A DNA stretch of 23,601 nucleotides from Phallusia fumigata (taxonomy: Eukaryota > Chordata > Ascidiacea > Phlebobranchia > Ascidiidae): the NCBI GenBank assembly GCA_008931825.1, contig QXVZ01017922.1, positions 1-23,601 of the forward strand, given 5' to 3'. A program made the position numbers and the translations under genes. The notes below the pieces were generated by a model. That model did no database searches. It was given only the letters and a program-made list of their open reading frames with translations, and had not been told where the DNA came from. How positions within the stretch are numbered: position 1 is the first letter of the stretch; every line of letters begins with the position of its first letter. This document shows positions 22,553 to 23,601 of this stretch, one piece after another.

Positions 22553-22696
22553 ATGGGTTGGTCTACTACTGAACTGATTAGTTTGTGTAAAGAGAGGAGG
22601 CTGTGGAACTGTTCAGTACCAAAGACTGTACTTGTAGTGAATACAAAACGCATTAAACCGCAAGAAATGCAAACAACACTAAACTGGAAGAAATGA
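22553..22696 (+). other. Small ORF, 47 aa, weak MADF-like start
   Basis: ATG at 22553 (A at -3, G at +4) opens a 47-codon frame ending TGA 22694-22696. Its beginning, T-T-E-L-I-S-L-C-K-E-R-R-L-W-N, has the pattern of the first helix of MADF/Myb-SANT-like domains, but the rest does not clearly continue the fold. TATAAAG lies at 22541-22547, too close to the ATG to be its TATA box. It may be a decayed fragment or chance. Confidence 0.2.
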
Positions 22697-22759
22697 ATTG
22701 TGTTTGTAATGTATTTTGTAGCAAGGTTTATTGTGGTTTGTGAGGTAAACAAGTGCGTA

Positions 22760-23179
22760 ATGGCGTCCTCAAACAAGACCGAGAGAAAAAGGAAAAAAGA
22801 ACCACATAGTAGAGAAGTTCAAGCAGGAAGCAGCAAAGACGATCCAAAAACGTATTCGATCTGCAACAGAAAGTTCACAAGAAAGTCGTACGTCAATATT
22901 CATATCAGGACTGTCTATAAGGGAGGTAGACCTTTCAGATGCGACATCTGTGAAAAGACCTTCTTTAAGACCGGAAATATAGATCGCCACGCCATGACAC
23001 ATACCGACCAGCAGTCGTTTCATTGCAGCATATGTCAGAAAACATTTTGTAGAGCTGAGAGTGTAAGTCATGCGGCGTAACGAAAGTAGCATATGTTGAT
23101 CCATGGTGGGGCCAACAAGTATGAATGTAAACACTGCGGGGCTACGTTTAGATATGCCAGAATCCAGACAGACACATAG
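22760..23179 (+). pseudogene. C2H2 zinc-finger relic
   Basis: ATG at 22760 (G at -3 and +4) opens a frame M-A-S-S-N-K-T-E-R-K-R-K-K with a basic stretch, then C2H2 fingers. Finger 1 has lost two zinc ligands: TAT at 22853 replaces the first Cys and TAT at 22916 replaces the last His, each one transition away. Finger 2 (F-R-C-D-I-C-E-K-T-F ... H-A-M-T-H) is intact. Finger 3 starts F-H-C-S-I-C-Q-K-T-F but is broken by 23072-23089, which carries TAA (23078) and TAG (23087). Past it, H-M-L-I-H completes the finger in the same frame, then a partial finger 4 (Y-E-C-K-H-C) runs to TAG at 23177-23179. No introns are visible. The first stop would leave a 106-residue protein. Best read as a decayed, possibly retroposed, zinc-finger gene; an unusual spliced exon is the alternative. 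Confidence 0.6.
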
Positions 23180-23581
23180 CTTTGAACCGTTGTAAAATGT
23201 AAACCGATTTCGGAATTAGGACTTCTAAAATCACAAATACGGCATGTCGCTCGAAAAGGTGATAAAAATCTAGCGCAATGTGATTTCGTGTGCAAAGGCG
23301 GAGATATTATTATCAGCTTATTTGCACTACGAACTGATAGAGTCTTCTCACCCTTGTCTGATATCAAACACTTGCTGAAGGTTTGAGGGTGTTGTTAAGG
23401 AAACCTCTTCGCAATTTTTTTTTGTGAAAGAAAAAAAAAGGATTATAAATGTACTGTTTGTCGTGTGACACATTGTGTTAAGTCATAACGCGCTGTGTCA
23501 TCTCTTTCACAGTGACTTGACACTTGCTGGCGCGTCTACATTTTATAAACCGAGAGTTTTGGATTGATTTGGTCGCCGACA
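23180..23581. other. Intergenic region at right edge
   Basis: About 400 bp with no coding signal. It holds a T-run and an A-run (about 23416-23439) and TATAAA at 23544-23549, which could serve the start codon at 23582. Confidence 0.4.
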
Positions 23582-23601
23582 ATGGAGGAAAACGTAGATG
23601 A
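23582..23601 (+). CDS. Possible first codons of a further gene, cut by the window edge
   Basis: ATG at 23582 has a strong start context (A at -3, G at +4) and reads M-E-E-N-V-D before the window ends. TATAAA lies 33 bp upstream. Only six codons are visible, so this rests on context alone and no product can be named. Confidence 0.25.

Noticed and set aside
1-23601. CRISPR arrays, operons or other prokaryotic systems
   Set aside because: The DNA is plainly metazoan with spliced genes. No regularly spaced repeat array was seen, and the only tandem arrays are the 22-bp and 20-bp period repeats listed.

Overview
The window is animal nuclear DNA: AT-rich, intron-rich, with GT-AG splice sites, retroposed SINE-like repeats and hAT-type transposon ends. 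It is dominated by two head-to-head paralogues of the CLCA family (calcium-activated chloride channel regulator; self-cleaving secreted or membrane metalloproteases). Compact introns (about 80 to 1100 bp), a vertebrate-like CLCA domain order and signs of high allelic divergence suggest an invertebrate chordate, most likely an ascidian such as Ciona. That placement is inference.

Layout. (1) 10-8204, minus strand: CLCA-like gene A, exons 1 to 14, continuing past the left edge. Its exon 2 is assembled as two near-identical copies separated by a single N at 7339, almost certainly an assembly seam. (2) 8205-10963: about 2.8 kb between the divergent starts, holding a hAT-like repeat and a 22-bp minisatellite. 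(3) 10964-20634, plus strand: CLCA-like gene B, complete in 20 exons. The joined exons total 3153 nt, an exact multiple of three, giving 1050 residues. (4) 20635-22759: intergenic, with a few weak promoter-like signals and small ORFs. (5) 22760-23179: a decayed C2H2 zinc-finger reading frame. (6) 23582 to the right edge: a possible first coding exon of another gene.

Gene B encodes a signal peptide, an N-terminal metalloprotease domain with HEWGH, a VWA domain with a complete MIDAS, a beta-rich middle region, an FnIII-like domain, a Thr-rich stalk, one transmembrane helix and a basic cytoplasmic tail. Gene A matches it exon for exon through exon 14; exons 2 to 13 have the same length and phase. 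The pair therefore arose by inverted duplication. Exons 3 and 6 are unusually similar between the genes, which suggests gene conversion. Gene B uses one GC-AG intron where gene A uses GT-AG.

I did not find a convincing new biological system. The most useful second-look items are the exon 2 seam, the patchy divergence of the paralogues, the GC-AG intron, the anchored C-terminus, and the zinc-finger relic with an 18-bp stop-bearing insertion.
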